A stretch of 64,000 bases of DNA from Entoloma clypeatum. Taxonomy: Eukaryota; Basidiomycota; Agaricomycetes; Agaricales; Entolomataceae. Location: positions 3,038,001-3,102,000 of the forward strand of contig OY751488.1 in the NCBI GenBank assembly GCA_963565915.1. The letters run 5' to 3'. Below the pieces are notes generated by a model. The model made no database searches. It had not been told where the DNA came from and saw only the letters and a list, made by a program, of their open reading frames with translations. Of this stretch, positions 1 to 11,078 are shown piece after piece (the first letter of the stretch is position 1; each line of letters opens with the position of its first letter). Both the position numbers and the translations under genes were made by a program.

Positions 1-350
1 CAGGCGTCTTTCGAGGAAGTGGCGTCCTTGATGTGGCGTCTGATCGCCTCGGAGACCTTCAGGCGTATCGCCCCAAGAGCTACGTCATCGTCCCTGATCC
101 AGGCTTTTTCTTCCTTGCGGAAGCCGGGCTGGTCGACCGTGGTAGCCAGCACAGGGGGAGCAGCAGCAGTGGCCCCAGGGGTGGAGACTGTGGTGGTGAA
201 GTCGGCGATGACAGGGCGGGGGATGTCGCCAGAAACAAGGCGCCAGACTCCTTGATGGAGGAGGTAAGACTTCATTTTTTCGGCCCAGCTCCTGTAGTCG
301 ATGCCGTCAAAGGCAGTGATTGTGTCGAGGGCAGAACGAGAGGTAGACAT
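1..350 (-). CDS. Copia-A Gag N-terminus (partial)
   Basis: Start of the Copia Gag-Pol polyprotein. The ATG lies at 348-350 (minus strand) and about 116 codons stay open to the window edge. The residues match the first part of the 1575-aa protein at 43134-47861 with a few substitutions. The family's Gag packages the element RNA into cytoplasmic particles. The conserved FDGxDYxSWAEKMKSYL block near residue 14 is typical of the Gag N-terminal domain of fungal Copia elements. Whether the rest of this copy is intact cannot be seen. Confidence 0.85.
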   Translation of the reverse strand, partial: MSTSRSALDTITAFDGIDYRSWAEKMKSYLLHQGVWRLVSGDIPRPVIADFTTTVSTPGATAAAPPVLATTVDQPGFRKEEKAWIRDDDVALGAIRLKVSEAIRRHIKDATSSKDA

Positions 351-702
351 TTTTTAGATGAATCTAAAAGAGGGTTTCCAATCAGTGATGTGTTATGAAT
401 ATGATTTAAGAAAACAATTAAATGATTCCTTATGACATATTCCCTTTAGGAATAGCGGTCACGGAAAAACCCTTTATATGTCAGAAACATACAAGGTGCG
501 ATCAACGTTTCCACATGGAGTGTACTAGGTCAATCCCCTTAGGGACGTCTCATGACAGGTACTTGTCGTAATGACGTTCCCAGGTTCATATGTGAAGAAG
601 TATGACTCAGAACCTAGATCTTTCGATCGGTTCTTTTGCCAACCAGGGTAGAGTGGGCAGGTACTCGCTGTTGCCAGCGTTTCCCAGGTCCCTCTGCTAT
701 CC

Positions 703-715
703 GGGGCCCATAACC
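703..715 (-). other. Copia-A primer-binding site (initiator tRNA-Met half-tRNA type)
   Basis: Directly inside the 5' LTR the plus strand reads ggggcccataacc. This equals the conserved anticodon stem-loop of eukaryotic initiator tRNA-Met (CAT anticodon inside), so the element RNA is complementary to it. Drosophila copia and yeast Ty5 are known to prime this way, from a cleaved half tRNA. Confidence 0.7.
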
Positions 716-1027
716 TGTTGAAGTTCCACCTGGGCGCTAGCCACAGGTGTACTGAGCAACACGGCTACAGTGGAAGTACTCTACGATACCGCTATAGTCA
801 CTTACATGGTTTGGAGGGGGGTAAGGCTGGTGAGAGCGGTTGAGGCTGGTGAGAGCGATGGAGCTGGTTAAGAGTCAAGAGACAACTTGTTGATATTGAC
901 AGTTTCCTGGTCTTTATATACCGTACTACTGTTTGTACCAACCAAACAAGTATGTAATGAAGATATGTAAAGGTCACGTGATGTAATCTAATCTAATCTA
1001 ATCTACGTGATGGGAAAAGTTTCAACA
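716..1027 (-). repeat. Copia-A 5' LTR (312 bp)
   Basis: The terminal repeat begins TGTTGAAAC and ends TTCAACA in element orientation. It matches the LTR pair at 42749-43056 and 48225-48525. It contains a TATA-like tatata stretch and a short tandem array of ctaat units near the outer end. It should hold the promoter of the element. Confidence 0.9.
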
Positions 1028-1028
1028 C

Positions 1029-4000
1029 TCCCTATGACTCGGCGCAGAATGAACCCTCAGTCACACCTACCCCGACTCTGAAAGTCATCTGACCCCGACT
1101 CTGAAAATGGGAACGATGACTTCCGAAAAAATACATCCTGGCCTCTGACGGCTCCGACAACGCTATTGAACTAGATGTTGTTCTGGAGACAACGGACACC
1201 AAGGATACCCTTTCACAAAAGGCTGTTCTCGATAGCGGAGCGACTGGCTCCTTCATTGACCACTCCCTGGTAGAGAAACATCGACTCAGTACCTGAAGGC
1301 TACAACGTGCAATCCCTGTCTACAATGTCGATGGTACTCCGAACGACGCCGGAGCAATATCGGAGGTCCTGGACATTATACTCCAATATCAGGATCACAC
1401 AGAGTGGATCCAGCTCGCTGTAACTGGACTGGGAAAGCAGGATATTGTACTTGGATTCACATGGCTCAAGGAGCACAATTCCGAGGTAGATTGGACCTCC
1501 AGGGAGGTGAGAATGAGTCACTGTCCCACTCGCTGTCGGACTTGCCATCAGGAGGCCATTCAGGAGCAGAAGGTCCGCAAATTCAAGCAGGCATGCATCC
1601 GCACTTGTCGGATGGGTCCGACACCAGATGCTGGATTAGCGGAGGAAGCCCCGCGAGGCCCTTGGGTGGAAGACGTAAGCGAGGACGAAGAACAATCATC
1701 GGATGAGCCGTTGGAAGACGATGCGGAGGAGGAAGATGAGTTCAAAGAGGGAGATCGCCTCTTCATCGGAGCCCTACCTCCGATGTTGGAATTTGTCCGA
1801 GCATCGTCAACTACCTCACAACGCCTATCAGAGGCGTTCCTCCAAAATCAGAAACCCAAGTCTTTTCGCGACTCTGTACCTAATCACTTACATGATTTTG
1901 AAGATGTATTTTCCAAGACCTCCTTCAACAATCTGCCAGAGGAACGTGTATGGGACCATGCCATTGAGCTGATCCCCAACACAACTCCATTGGGTTGCAA
2001 GGTGTATCTGCTCGCTCCGAAGGAACAGAAGGAACTCAATGCATTCTTGGAAGAAAATCTGGCCACTGGTTGGATCTGACCTTCAAAATCTCCGATGGCC
2101 TCTCCGGTCTTTTTCATCAAGAAGAAGGACGGTTCCCTCTGACTCGTTCAGGATTATCGATTGCTCAATTCCAAGACTATCAAAAACAAGTACCCTCTTC
2201 CGCTCATCTCCGAACTAGTCAACAAACTCCAGAATGCTCAATACTTCACCAAGCTCAATATCCGATGGGGCTACAATAATGTCTGAATCAAGCCCGGAGA
2301 TGAATGGAAAGTGGCCTTTCAGACAAATCGGGACTCTTCAAACCCCTTGTAATGTTCTTCAGATTCACTAATAGTCCTTCAACCTTTCAGACTATGATGA
2401 ACGATATCCTACAAGATCTTATTACTGAAGGTGGCATATGTGTTTATCTTGATGATATTCTCATCTTTACGTCGGACCTGTCGGAGCATTGGAGGATCAC
2501 ACACATAGTATTAGAGCGGCTCCGACAACACGGATTGTATCTCAAACCGGAGAAGTGTGAATTCGAACAGACACAGATCGAATACCTTGGCCTTATTATT
2601 GAGAAAGGACATGTGGAAATGGACCCCGTCAAGGTAGCCGGAGTGTCGGAGTGGCCGACTCCGACTAACGTGCGGGAGGTGCAGTCCTTCCTTGGATTCA
2701 CTAACTTCTATCATTGTTTCATCCAAGGGTTCTCCGACATCGCACATCCTCTGTTCCGACTCACAACCAAGGGCTGTGTATGGTCCTGGGGTGACAAGGA
2801 AGCGGGGGCCTTTGGAGGTCTGAAGTGGAGGATCACCTCCGCTCTGATACTTGTCCTCCCCAACCACAGCAAGGAGTGGCGAGTCGAAGCGGATAGCTCC
2901 AACTTTGCGACTGGAGCGGTACTGTCCCAACCATCGGAGGACAGTAAGTGGCACCCTGTCGCGTTTTATTCCAAAAGCCTTAGCCCAGTGGAATGCAACT
3001 ACAAAATTCACGACAAGGAGATGCTGGCTGTAATCCGCGCGCTGGAGGAATGGCGACATTTCCTTGAAGGAGCGGAGAAGATGGTGGAAATTTGGACCGA
3101 TCACAAAAACCTCGAATACTTCATGACCACCCAGAAGCTCAATTGGTGACAAGCGCGGTGGTCTCTATACCTAGGTCGTTTTGATTTCAAGATGCACCAT
3201 CGACTGGGCAAGTCGATGGGGAAGTCCGACGCACTGTCGCGTTGGGCGGATCATGGAGATGGCTCACGGGACAACGAGGACATAGTCCTACTCTGACCAG
3301 AGCTGTTTGCCATACGGGCCACTCGGGGAGTAGCCACTCAAGGTGAGGAGCGCGATGTCCTCCGGAAGGTCCGACAGGGCATCCACGATGGCCTTCTAGA
3401 GGATAGCATAGCGGAGGTCATCAAATCCCTTCCGATGGTCGGAGCTGCATCCGTCCGTGGAGCGGAATGGTGACAGTCAGAGGGTTTACTGTACTTCTGA
3501 GATCACATTTATGTGTCCAACAACCCACAGCTCCACCAACAAATCATCACGCAACACCATGACAATCCGGTGGTCAGACACCCAGGACGCTGGAAGACTC
3601 TAGAGTTGGTATCACGCACTTATTGGTGGCCCCACATGGCATGTTTAATTGGTCAGTATTGCAAAACTTGCGACCGCTGCCTCCGCACCAAGGTCCGACA
3701 CTCCACACCCTCTGGTGAACTCCATCCGCTCCCAGTCCCGTCGGAGTGATGGCAGGTAACTAGTGTTGATTTTATCACTGAACTACCAGAAGCCCATGGA
3801 TATGACGCTATCATGGTAGTAGTAGACTCAGTCGGGAAACACGGACACTTCATTCCAACGCACTCCGCTCTCTCCACCCTTGGATCCGCCAAATCTTATG
3901 TTCAACATGTTTGGAAGCTTCACGGTCTTCCGGAGGCCATTGTCTCCGATCGTGGACCACAGTTCGTCGCCAAGTTCACGCGGGAATTGTACAGGCTGTT

Positions 4001-4801
4001 AGGTATCAAGGTTGCTGCCTCGACGGCCTACCATCCGCAGTCAGATGGACAGACAGAACACGTGAACCAGGGATTGGAACAATACCTCTGACTGTTTGTC
4101 AATGAGCGACAGGACGATTGGGACGAATGGCTTCTGATGGCAGAGTTTTCGTACGATAACCATGTCCACGCGTCCACGCGCCAAACCCCCTTCTACGTCG
4201 ACATTGGACGTCACCCACATATGGGCTTTGAGCCCCGACAAAGACCGTCAGAGATCGAGGCCGTAGAGGATTTCAGCAAGCGGATGAAGTCCGCATTGGA
4301 GGAAGCACGAGCAGCTTTGGGGAAGGCCAAAGACGACATGGCGCAGTACTACAAGCAGCGTCGGACATCTACTCTGACCTTCCAACTGGGCGACAAGGTC
4401 TTTCTGGATTCCTCCGACCTCAAAACCACCCAAACAACCAAAAAGCTGGCTCATAGATATGTAGGCCCATTTCTGGTTGTCCGACCTGTCGGAACACATG
4501 CGTACGAACTCAAACTCCCTCCTTCTATGTCTTGCATTCACCCCGTATTCCATGTTGTAAAACCAGAAGACCCCTTCCAACGAGATGTCCATATCCCTCC
4601 GCCTCCGACTGCAGTCAGAGAAGAAATGGAATATGAAGTCAAAATGATCTTGGATAGTCGGCTTCAACGAGGCAAGCTGCAGTTCCTAGTCAAGTGGAAG
4701 GGGTACGGCTATGAGGAAAACTCATGGGAGACGGAGGAGGATGTCCACGCTCTGCGCCTGGTCCGGGAATTTTACCCCCGACACCCGGGAGCTCCGCGTT
4801 G
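1029..4801 (+). pseudogene. Gypsy3 pol: protease-RT-RNase H-integrase-chromodomain (broken)
   Basis: An aspartic protease with DSGATGSF lies at about 1231. The RT has YLDD near 2444. RNase H shows the WTDHKNLEYF block at about 3095. The integrase has its HHCC zinc finger at about 3556-3700 and the catalytic blocks SDRGPQF (about 3943) and HPQSDGQTE (about 4033). A C-terminal chromodomain (EYEVKMILDSR onward, about 4630-4798) would direct integration to marked chromatin. The frame is interrupted by ten in-frame stops (1294, 2077, 2140, 2284, 3147, 3294, 3471, 3498, 3747, 4089). All are TGA, and several fall where family members have Arg. A one-base loss near 2331 shifts the frame inside the RT. 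The copy is dead. Confidence 0.93.
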
Positions 4802-4876
4802 AATCGCTGCAATGGCCTTTGAGTCCTGTACATTTCGCCTTGCGCGTCGAGATGCCGCGCCTTAGAAGGGGGGTAA

Positions 4877-5369
4877 TGTAAGGACAACCATCTGATTTCC
4901 TCAATCCGACACCTCCGACACCTCCGACCCATCCTCCGACCCTCTGACCGTTGTGGTATGTCTATTATTTATATTACTATACTTTATGTTTCCTTTCGTT
5001 TCCATCTATCCTTCAACACCTCCGACCTCCGACACTTCCGACCCGTCCTCTGCGTCGGAGTGCACGTCGGAGCAATGATTTATACCACCACATGCACACT
5101 TCCGATTTACATATTCCGTTCCCATCTCTACTCCCGATCTTTGTCGTATTTCAACATTCCTCTCCTCATTTCCAATTCTCATCGTCTATATAGCTGTCTA
5201 GCCTGCAAGGGAATCCTCAGAACTTTCTCTTTGGATTTCCCTTGCAAGGTACACCTCATATTGTACTTCGTAGAGTCTAATTTAACTTTGGATTTCCCTT
5301 GCAAGTCATCCGACATCGGAGTCGCTTTGGAGCACTTCAGAGTTGTTGGATCGTAAGGTCGCCCTTACA
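4877..5369 (+). repeat. Gypsy3 3' LTR (493 bp)
   Basis: Bounded by the perfect inverted ends TGTAAGG and CCTTACA and preceded by the purine run agaagggggg. A ctatata box at about 5187 is followed by a pair of direct repeats (gcaagggaa/gatttcccttgcaag). The interval 4802-4876 between the pol stop and the LTR is a short 3' untranslated stretch with no gene. Confidence 0.9.
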
Positions 5370-5595
5370 GGTTGAGCAAGTTTGACCCAGCCAAATTCCC
5401 CATTGTGCGAACCTTCAACAATTTTGACCGACTCTCCAGGAGAGAACACCCATTCAAGTGGGGTGAGAAACTCCTTGCCCATCAGGCGTTGGATCCCTGG
5501 GTGCGGGCTGAGGAGGAAAAGGGCATGCAATTCAGTGGAGATGGAGACAGCCTCAGACAACACAGAATACATGTTGAAGTCCTTTATCAGCAGGC

Positions 5596-7901
5596 TTTTT
5601 TTTTTTTTTTTGGAGTCAACAATTTATATACCGGTACCCTGAGGGCAGTCTGGTCGCCTACTACTACAAGTCAGCAGTACAGAATTTTAACGTGCATGTG
5701 GGCTAGCACAGAAATGTCCAAAAAATAGAAAAGACGGTACAGCGATAAGATGCAATCAAGGGACTACAGAGGAGAGCATACACCAAAAGTAACACAATAT
5801 GTAGAGAGAGACGACATACATGTAGCTGGATACTCCTTGAGGGGAGTATGACTTTAAGCGTCCCCATGACCAGTTCACACCTCCCCATCATCACGGCCGC
5901 GGCCAGAGGCAGGGGCTTTCCGATGAGTACCAGTTTCCCCGGTCAAGGGACGTACATGGAGGTTGAGCCCAGATGGCTCGCCCCTCGAATATTGGGCCAT
6001 GATCCAGCCCCGGTCAAAACGGTGCTGCCAAAACTGGCAGCATGGGGAGTTGGCAGTGTGAGGTTTGCTGCAGTTCTTGCAATGAGCGTTGTGAGGACAA
6101 GGAGTCCCCTCAGCGGTGGGAGGAATGGGAGGGTTCGCATCAGGGCGTCCCTTGCAGCAGGTGGCAAGAGAGCGATGGTTTTCTTTGCGGTGAGGACCCC
6201 TACAAATGGGGCAGAATACACGTGTTGAGTTGCAGAAGTTTGTGTTAAGTCCCCACAAACAGCAGCGGGTGCAGAGAGGCATACCAATCTTCATGGAGGC
6301 CTCTCGGAAGAAGCAGACCATCGTCCCCAAGTTTAGGGAGCGGTTGATGAATGTCTTCATCCGGGAGCCAGTTTGGGAGTCCCAGATGTCAAAATAGATG
6401 GTGCATGTGTCGGCGCGCCTGGAATCACGAACGATCCGGGGTGGAGCCGCAAGGCGGATGCTGTCTTTGAAGACAGAAGAGTGGAGGGCGCTTTCAGTGT
6501 TCTTGGAGGTGATAGGTCTGTCACCGCGGTAAAATGGGACACCTATGAGTTTACAGAATGAGCGGGATGAAGGCACCTCGCAACGGACTGTGGATCCTTC
6601 GGGGACGACGGAGCGTATGAAGGTTTCCAACCTGGAGAGGTCGGAGGAGGAAGGGACGCTGGTTGTGGTGAGGCAGAGCCCACCATAAGCCAGGTGGAAG
6701 GATTCAACCGTGATTGAGCTCTGGAATGAGTCGACATGGCGAGAGATGCGTGTGGCCAGTGGGAGAAGGTCTACCATAGTATCCTTCGCATCCATGACAA
6801 CAATGATGGAGCGGCGTGAGGGGCCGTTGGACGTGTTGTAAGGGCGACGCCTAGCAACAGGAGGTGTGTTCCGCCCAGGTTGGGGGTTCACAGGGGGAGG
6901 AGGAGGCAGGGGGCCACTAGGTGCCTGAGCAGCACGAGGCGGCCTCTTGCGACAGGAGGGGGGAGGGCCAGGGGGGCCAGCAGGGGCATGGTTCGGTCCG
7001 GGGGGTTCCACGTCCAGGTCCATGGCACCGCCACCTGTAGCAGCACCAGCAGCCAGATTAACCGGTGCCGCCGCAGGGGCAGTGGGGGGAGGAGGTCGAG
7101 GAGGAGGGGGTCGGGGGGGCCAATGTGTCAGAGGAGGAGGAGGGGGAGGCAAAGCAGCCACAGCTTCCGCTGGGGTGTAAAGGCCGATGTCGTTAAACTT
7201 CATCGCCATGTGTTGGTAGACAGGACCAAAAAGGTCCTTCGCACCTGGATTGTCACGAAAATGTTGGAGAGTCTCGGGTTTACTCACCCACTCTACCAGA
7301 TAGCCAAAGACCTGGGTGGCCACTTCAATGTCGATGCTGTTGGGAACCGCCCCAGCGCCAGAGGAGTTATTCTGAATAAATTGATCCAGGTGTTCAACCA
7401 TGGATCCTAGGAGGGGCGAGAGGGCGGTAACTCGCTCAAGAGAGGACAGAGGAGAAGGAGAGGGAGAGGGGGAGCCGGGGCTCGACCCCTGTTGGGCCTT
7501 CTTTTGGACTTGAGGGGACACACTTGCGGATGGCGGAGTGCGAGCACGAGCTTCAGCTTGGGAGCGAGCATTATGTTTGGCGGAGGTTTTGTAGTGCCAG
7601 TTGGTCATGCTAGAGAGAGCGGACAGCTCCTGGGGGTGTTCACTCCACATGGATTCGTCCTGTTGCAAAAGGCTGGGAGTTGGAGCATGAGAGGGAGCAG
7701 GTGCCCCCCCCCCCCCCCCGACCCCCCCGACCTCTGGATCGGCCTGATCTCGATGCCATTGTATAAACAATGACAGGGAGGAGGCCTGGAGAGTGTTTTG
7801 ATACTGATCAGAGTGCTGGATGTCGCGTGATGTGGTGATAAAGCGAGGTGTTGGCTCCACTGGTGGCTGTGCACATGGTGGTAGCGGATCAAGAAGCGAT
7901 G
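5596..7901 (-). mobile_element. ORF1-only LINE (half-LINE) insertion with 15-bp target duplication
   Basis: A non-LTR retrotransposon insertion on the minus strand. It ends in a 16-base A tract (T run at 5596-5611 on plus). It is flanked by identical 15-bp copies of cctttatcagcaggc at 5581-5595 and 7902-7916. It contains a LINE-type ORF1 and a ~265-bp 3' untranslated region (5612-5874). No endonuclease or reverse transcriptase ORF2 is present. It must have been mobilised by another LINE, or it lost ORF2 internally before insertion. Confidence 0.85.
5875..7759 (-). pseudogene. LINE ORF1 (Gag-like, RRM-like region plus zinc knuckles)
   Basis: The likely native start is the ATG at 7759, giving MASRSGRSRGRG and a Gly-rich start. 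A run of 16 G (7703-7718 region) puts that start one base out of frame with the downstream ORF; a run of 15 would be in frame. Downstream come proline-rich linkers (about 6850-7190), an RRM-like region (about 6560-6810) and C-terminal cysteine/histidine clusters (about 6020-6290: CTRCCLWG, CPICRGPHRKENH, CKNCSKPHT) typical of basidiomycete LINE ORF1 nucleic-acid chaperones. The stop is at 5875-5877. The open frame continues upstream into the KOW exon to 8430, but this is an insertion chimera. Confidence 0.75.
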
Positions 7902-9005
7902 CCTTTATCAGCAGGCCATGTTCAAAAGTGCACCCATCAAAAAAGAAAGTATCATTCCCTTTCAGAGTCAGTGGGATGCCGAAGATCTTTTCAATGACGG
8001 AGGGATTGAAAAGAGCCTGGGGAGGAGGAGGAGTGGAGTGTGGCCGCTTGCCCCATTTTCTTGATGAGAGAGGGGTCGAAAGCTGGAGGCAAGGCACCAG
8101 GAGGAGTTGTACGCCACCCCATGGCATTAACCTGCCGACGTACCCAAGGTCACCTTTGTAGGCACCTCTTAAGACCTGTACCCACTGTCTGATCCTGAGC
8201 CTTAATTCCCGATCCTGAGGAAGACGGAGTGTCTCTGGTCGATCTTCCAGTGGGATGAACTTGACAATAGGCATTGCTAGCTGGTCTTGTGATACCAACA
8301 GGTTTCCTCTCTTCATGACCCCAGGGATGTGGCGCAGGAAGCTACGGAGGTTTTGGTTCATGTTGGCCTCGATGAAAACCGACCCTCGGAGAGGTCCACA
8401 GGTATAGGCTGCTGATAGAACGTCTGGCATCGCCCTGTCCTTGACTAGCTTGAAAAGTGTGTAGACAACTTCTTCTTCAAATCCAGGCTGGAATATCCTT
8501 GAGACTTACCACAAACGAGATGAATGGAGACTTACCCAGCATTGGAGCTGCCAAATAGGTTTGTCTGACATTTGAGGTTGACACAGTAGATTGTGTGGTA
8601 AAATTCTGCCAGACACCTCGTTGTCATATGCAGTCATGGGGTGTTGGCGCAGTAGCGCACACATTCGTGGACCACGTCCCAATCGATATCATCCTCCGGC
8701 TCATCCTGTGGCTTGTCCAGTCTGCCAGCCTGGTAATCGTTCCACCGCCAAATACCCTCAGGGTGATTATCCTCCTGGTCATTGATAAAACCTAGAGCTA
8801 CCTCAGAAGTGGATCAAAATAAGAGGATGGGTTGCTTACCATCCTCCTCCTCCTCCTTCTCATCATCATCATCATCAGCATCATCAGCATCATCCACTTG
8901 AGCCTTGAGATCCATGAAGGGATTATGAGCTTCGGTGATCTGTTTAATGGACTGTAAGCCCCCCGCGTGTTGCATGAGCAAGAAGACAGACATACCTGGC
9001 GACAA

Positions 9006-9816
9006 CTCATCCTGTTGGTGGGTTCAATTGATGACCTATGGGATGTGATAATTAGCTTTCATGGTATGGTTGATGTTCAAATCATAGAAAATGAAGAACA
9101 GCCCTTGCTCCACGGGCCCCCGGTTCCCTTGCATCACTCCTTCAGAGTGAGGAGTCCATGAATCTGGCGTGCATGTATCATACGCTACACATCAATTCGC
9201 CCATGCAGGATGTGCCACCGATGGGTGGGGCTTTATCTTTGCCCCCGCTTCAATTCAAGTACTCATCAGGGCTTATGATTTACTAATTACATGTACTAAT
9301 AAAACCTATCTTACAGAACTTACTGAGGATGAGGAGGTTGGTAGGTGGTGGTGTGAGAGCAAGAAGAAAAAATCATGTGTTGGGGTGTCCAGTTGTTGAT
9401 ACACCATGGGACTCAAACAACAGAATCAGGGGTTGGAAGTCATACTTACAATTAAATCTAATATGTGTTTAGGGCCTCGTGGAGGTAAGAGGTGTAGGGA
9501 AAGGTCCGGAGTTGCGTGGCTGCTGTTTATTCAACCAGCGACCCGGTTCCCCAGTTCGTCAATGGTTATGGGCAGAGGCAGTGATCGTACCGGTGGTTGG
9601 ATCACTACCAAGGTACTGGTGCTCGATCTTGCCTTCACTGCTTTCCGGTGCCTGGGCGGTCGGAGTGAAGACAGCTCTTCTAGATGCTCACAAAGAGGCC
9701 GACTGGACGGCGTCGATGCCGGTGGTGAATTGCTCATGGGCGGCCGCCTTCATTTGCTCCTCGTTTGCACGCATGTTGGCCTGATGTACGCACATCAGAC
9801 TTGTGTAAATACACAT
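9006..9816. other. Stretch without a recognised gene
   Basis: Possible 5' untranslated or upstream region of the KOW gene. Open frames here (the longest about 164 codons at 9406-9900) match nothing I recognise and lack splice or motif support. One arm of an inverted repeat (9345-9427) lies here. Confidence 0.5.
9345..9427 (+). repeat. Left arm of an 83-bp inverted repeat
   Basis: Near-identical in reverse orientation to 13319-13402. Shared blocks include ttgttgatacaccatgg and agagcaagaag. The intervening 3.9 kb contains the local repeats, a solo LTR and a hAT element. Confidence 0.8.
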
Positions 9817-10129
9817 CATGCACCTGTTGCCAAGATTGTGGCCATTAATATGATGAACAGACAATGCCAAGATTCACGAAGAGCAGCTCCCAATGTTTGA
9901 TCCATGTCATGTGCATGTGATTGTGGAGCGGCAATGTAACAGCAGCACCGTGTGGGGGATTGTGGCGGTCATTGACCTATCAAATCCATTAATATGATGA
10001 ACGGATGGTGAAGAGTGAGTGGCCACGCAACCTGTTGCCAAGATTCACGAAGGGCAGCTCTCGACGTTCGATCCGCCACATGTGCATGTGATCATGGAGC
10101 GGCGGTGTAACAGCAGCGTCAGGTGAGGG
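9817..10129 (+). repeat. Local 150-200 bp repeat, two diverged copies
   Basis: Two imperfect units share the blocks cacctgttgccaagatt, ttgacctatcaaat, atgtgcatgtga and ggagcgg.ratgtaacagcagc. Further copies lie at 10862-11078, 13126-13310 and, inverted, 13556-13746. No coding capacity is seen. It is the local substrate into which a Gypsy2 LTR and a hAT element inserted. Confidence 0.7.
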
Positions 10130-10861
10130 TGTTAAGTAGGTGAAACATCGGAGCTTCATCAGAGTCCGTCAGTTGGATGTAGGACTGAGACCGGAGCAGA
10201 ACTCCGGAAATGCGGAGGAACGACGAAGGGGAGGGACGTGGCTTCAATGTATGTGTTGCGCCGCCGTTTGTTGGATAAGGTGTCCCAATTTCAGGAGGTC
10301 GGAGGAGAGGTCGGAGGTGCGGAGGTCCTCAGAGAGATCTCAGTGAGAGACACATTGACGTGGAAGTGGTCAGACGACGTCAGAGTTGTGACTCGGACAC
10401 AGTACTGAGCTTGTCGAAGGGTAACAATGGAGGAAGAGCAGAAGATGATGATGTTGTCGGCATATTGTACCATGGCGAGGATCTCTGGCATGAACTGAGA
10501 GTAGAGGAGTGAACTTGGTTGATATTCGAACTGAGGAACTACAGGTATGGTATGAGCTTAAATATCTAAATGTGATTACTTTACAGAGATGGTCGGAGTA
10601 GGTCCGGAGTTGTGGCATAAGTTGCCAGCAACTGTATCGAACATTGGAGATGTCGGTCAATGGACCATGTGGAAAAGGCAATGCATAAGTGAATGGGAAT
10701 ATGGATATGAAATGCATAAAGGCATGGAGTTATGAATATGAAATGTAAGATGGCAATGTGTGGAGATGTGGAGGTAACAGATGTCCGGAATATCGGAATT
10801 GATCAGAGATCATCGGAGCAGAATTGATCGGAGGTTGTTGGAGCCAGAATGGTATATAACA
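10130..10861 (-). repeat. Gypsy2 solo LTR (732 bp)
   Basis: Starts TGTTAAGTaGG and ends ATATAACA, homologous over its length to the Gypsy2 LTRs at 56943-57655 and 63579 onward. Flanks are gaggg and ggggg (4 of 5 identical), consistent with an old 5-bp target duplication. No internal element sequence adjoins it, so it is a solo LTR left by LTR-LTR recombination. Confidence 0.85.
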
Positions 10862-11078
10862 GGGGGATTGATTTCATTGGTGGATATGATCTGTGTGGAT
10901 TAAGTGACCTGGGCTTTAAGTTATTGACCTATCAAATGATGAATGGACGGTGAACGCACCTGTTGCCAAGATTCCCGAGGGGTGCTCGACATTCAATCTG
11001 CCTCGTGTGCATGTGGTCGTGGAGCGATGATGTAACTGCAGCATCAGGTGCAGGATTGAATTCATCGGCGGATATGAT
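10862..11078 (+). repeat. Local repeat unit, left half of the hAT target
   Basis: A copy of the local 150-200 bp repeat. Its last 8 bp, gatatgat, are duplicated at 13126-13133 on the other side of the hAT element, so 10862-11078 and 13126-13310 were contiguous before insertion. Confidence 0.75.

Larger units (their letters stand above)
1..1027 (-). mobile_element. Copia-A LTR retrotransposon, 5' end only (cut by window edge)
   Basis: This is the 5' end of a Ty1/Copia element read on the minus strand: LTR (716-1027), primer-binding site (703-715), a roughly 350-bp untranslated leader and the start of gag (350 downward). It is closely similar to the complete element at 42749-48525. The element ends in a TG...CA LTR, and to its right lies Gypsy3 coding sequence, so it appears to have inserted into Gypsy3. 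The other end is outside the window, so the target duplication cannot be checked; the adjacent 5 bp on this side are ctccc. Confidence 0.9.
1028..5369 (+). mobile_element. Gypsy3 chromodomain LTR retrotransposon, degenerate, 5' end missing
   Basis: A Ty3/Gypsy element of the chromovirus type: protease, reverse transcriptase, RNase H, integrase and chromodomain in this order, then a polypurine tract (ending about 4875) and a 3' LTR (4877-5369). The gag region and 5' LTR lie left of the Copia-A insertion and outside the window. The LTR end at 5369 abuts the KOW-domain gene, so this element truncated that gene. Confidence 0.92.
5370..9005 (-). pseudogene. KOW-domain (Spt5-like) gene, split by a LINE and truncated by Gypsy3
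   Basis: A multi-exon host-type gene. An acidic exon (about 9005-8840, with an Asp/Glu run at about 8850-8890) is joined by a 48-bp intron (8839-8792) to an exon starting at 8791; the frame is kept across the splice. After a less certain region, an exon ending at 8536 (DKPIWQLQCW) is joined by an intron (8535-8488) to the main exon at 8487. The main exon carries an NGN-like start (PGFEEEVVYTLF) and a KOW motif (VLRGAYKGDLGYVG). At 7902 it is interrupted by the LINE. When the LINE and one target copy are removed, the frame runs on without a break into 5595-5370, which has a second KOW motif (GESVKIVEGSHNGEFGWVKL). Known KOW proteins bind RNA or RNA polymerase; the role here is unknown. The gene ends at the Gypsy3 LTR and is non-functional. 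Confidence 0.75.

Noticed and set aside
2511..3152. 213-codon minus-strand frame opposite Gypsy3 RT
   Set aside because: Antisense shadow of the RT/RNase H coding strand; no recognisable domain.
1294..4091. TGA reassigned to Arg in this genome
   Set aside because: The intact Copia-A ORF, Gypsy2 gag and ORF3 use normal stops and CGA for Arg, and decayed frames also show indels; CpG decay explains the pattern.
5875..8430. A single 851-aa protein fusing KOW and zinc-knuckle domains as a true gene
   Set aside because: The 15-bp target duplication and poly(A) tract show a LINE inserted in the KOW exon; without the LINE the KOW frame runs straight on into 5595-5370.
9406..9900. 164-codon open frame as a gene
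   Set aside because: Low-complexity reading without motif, splice or neighbour support; overlaps the local repeat.
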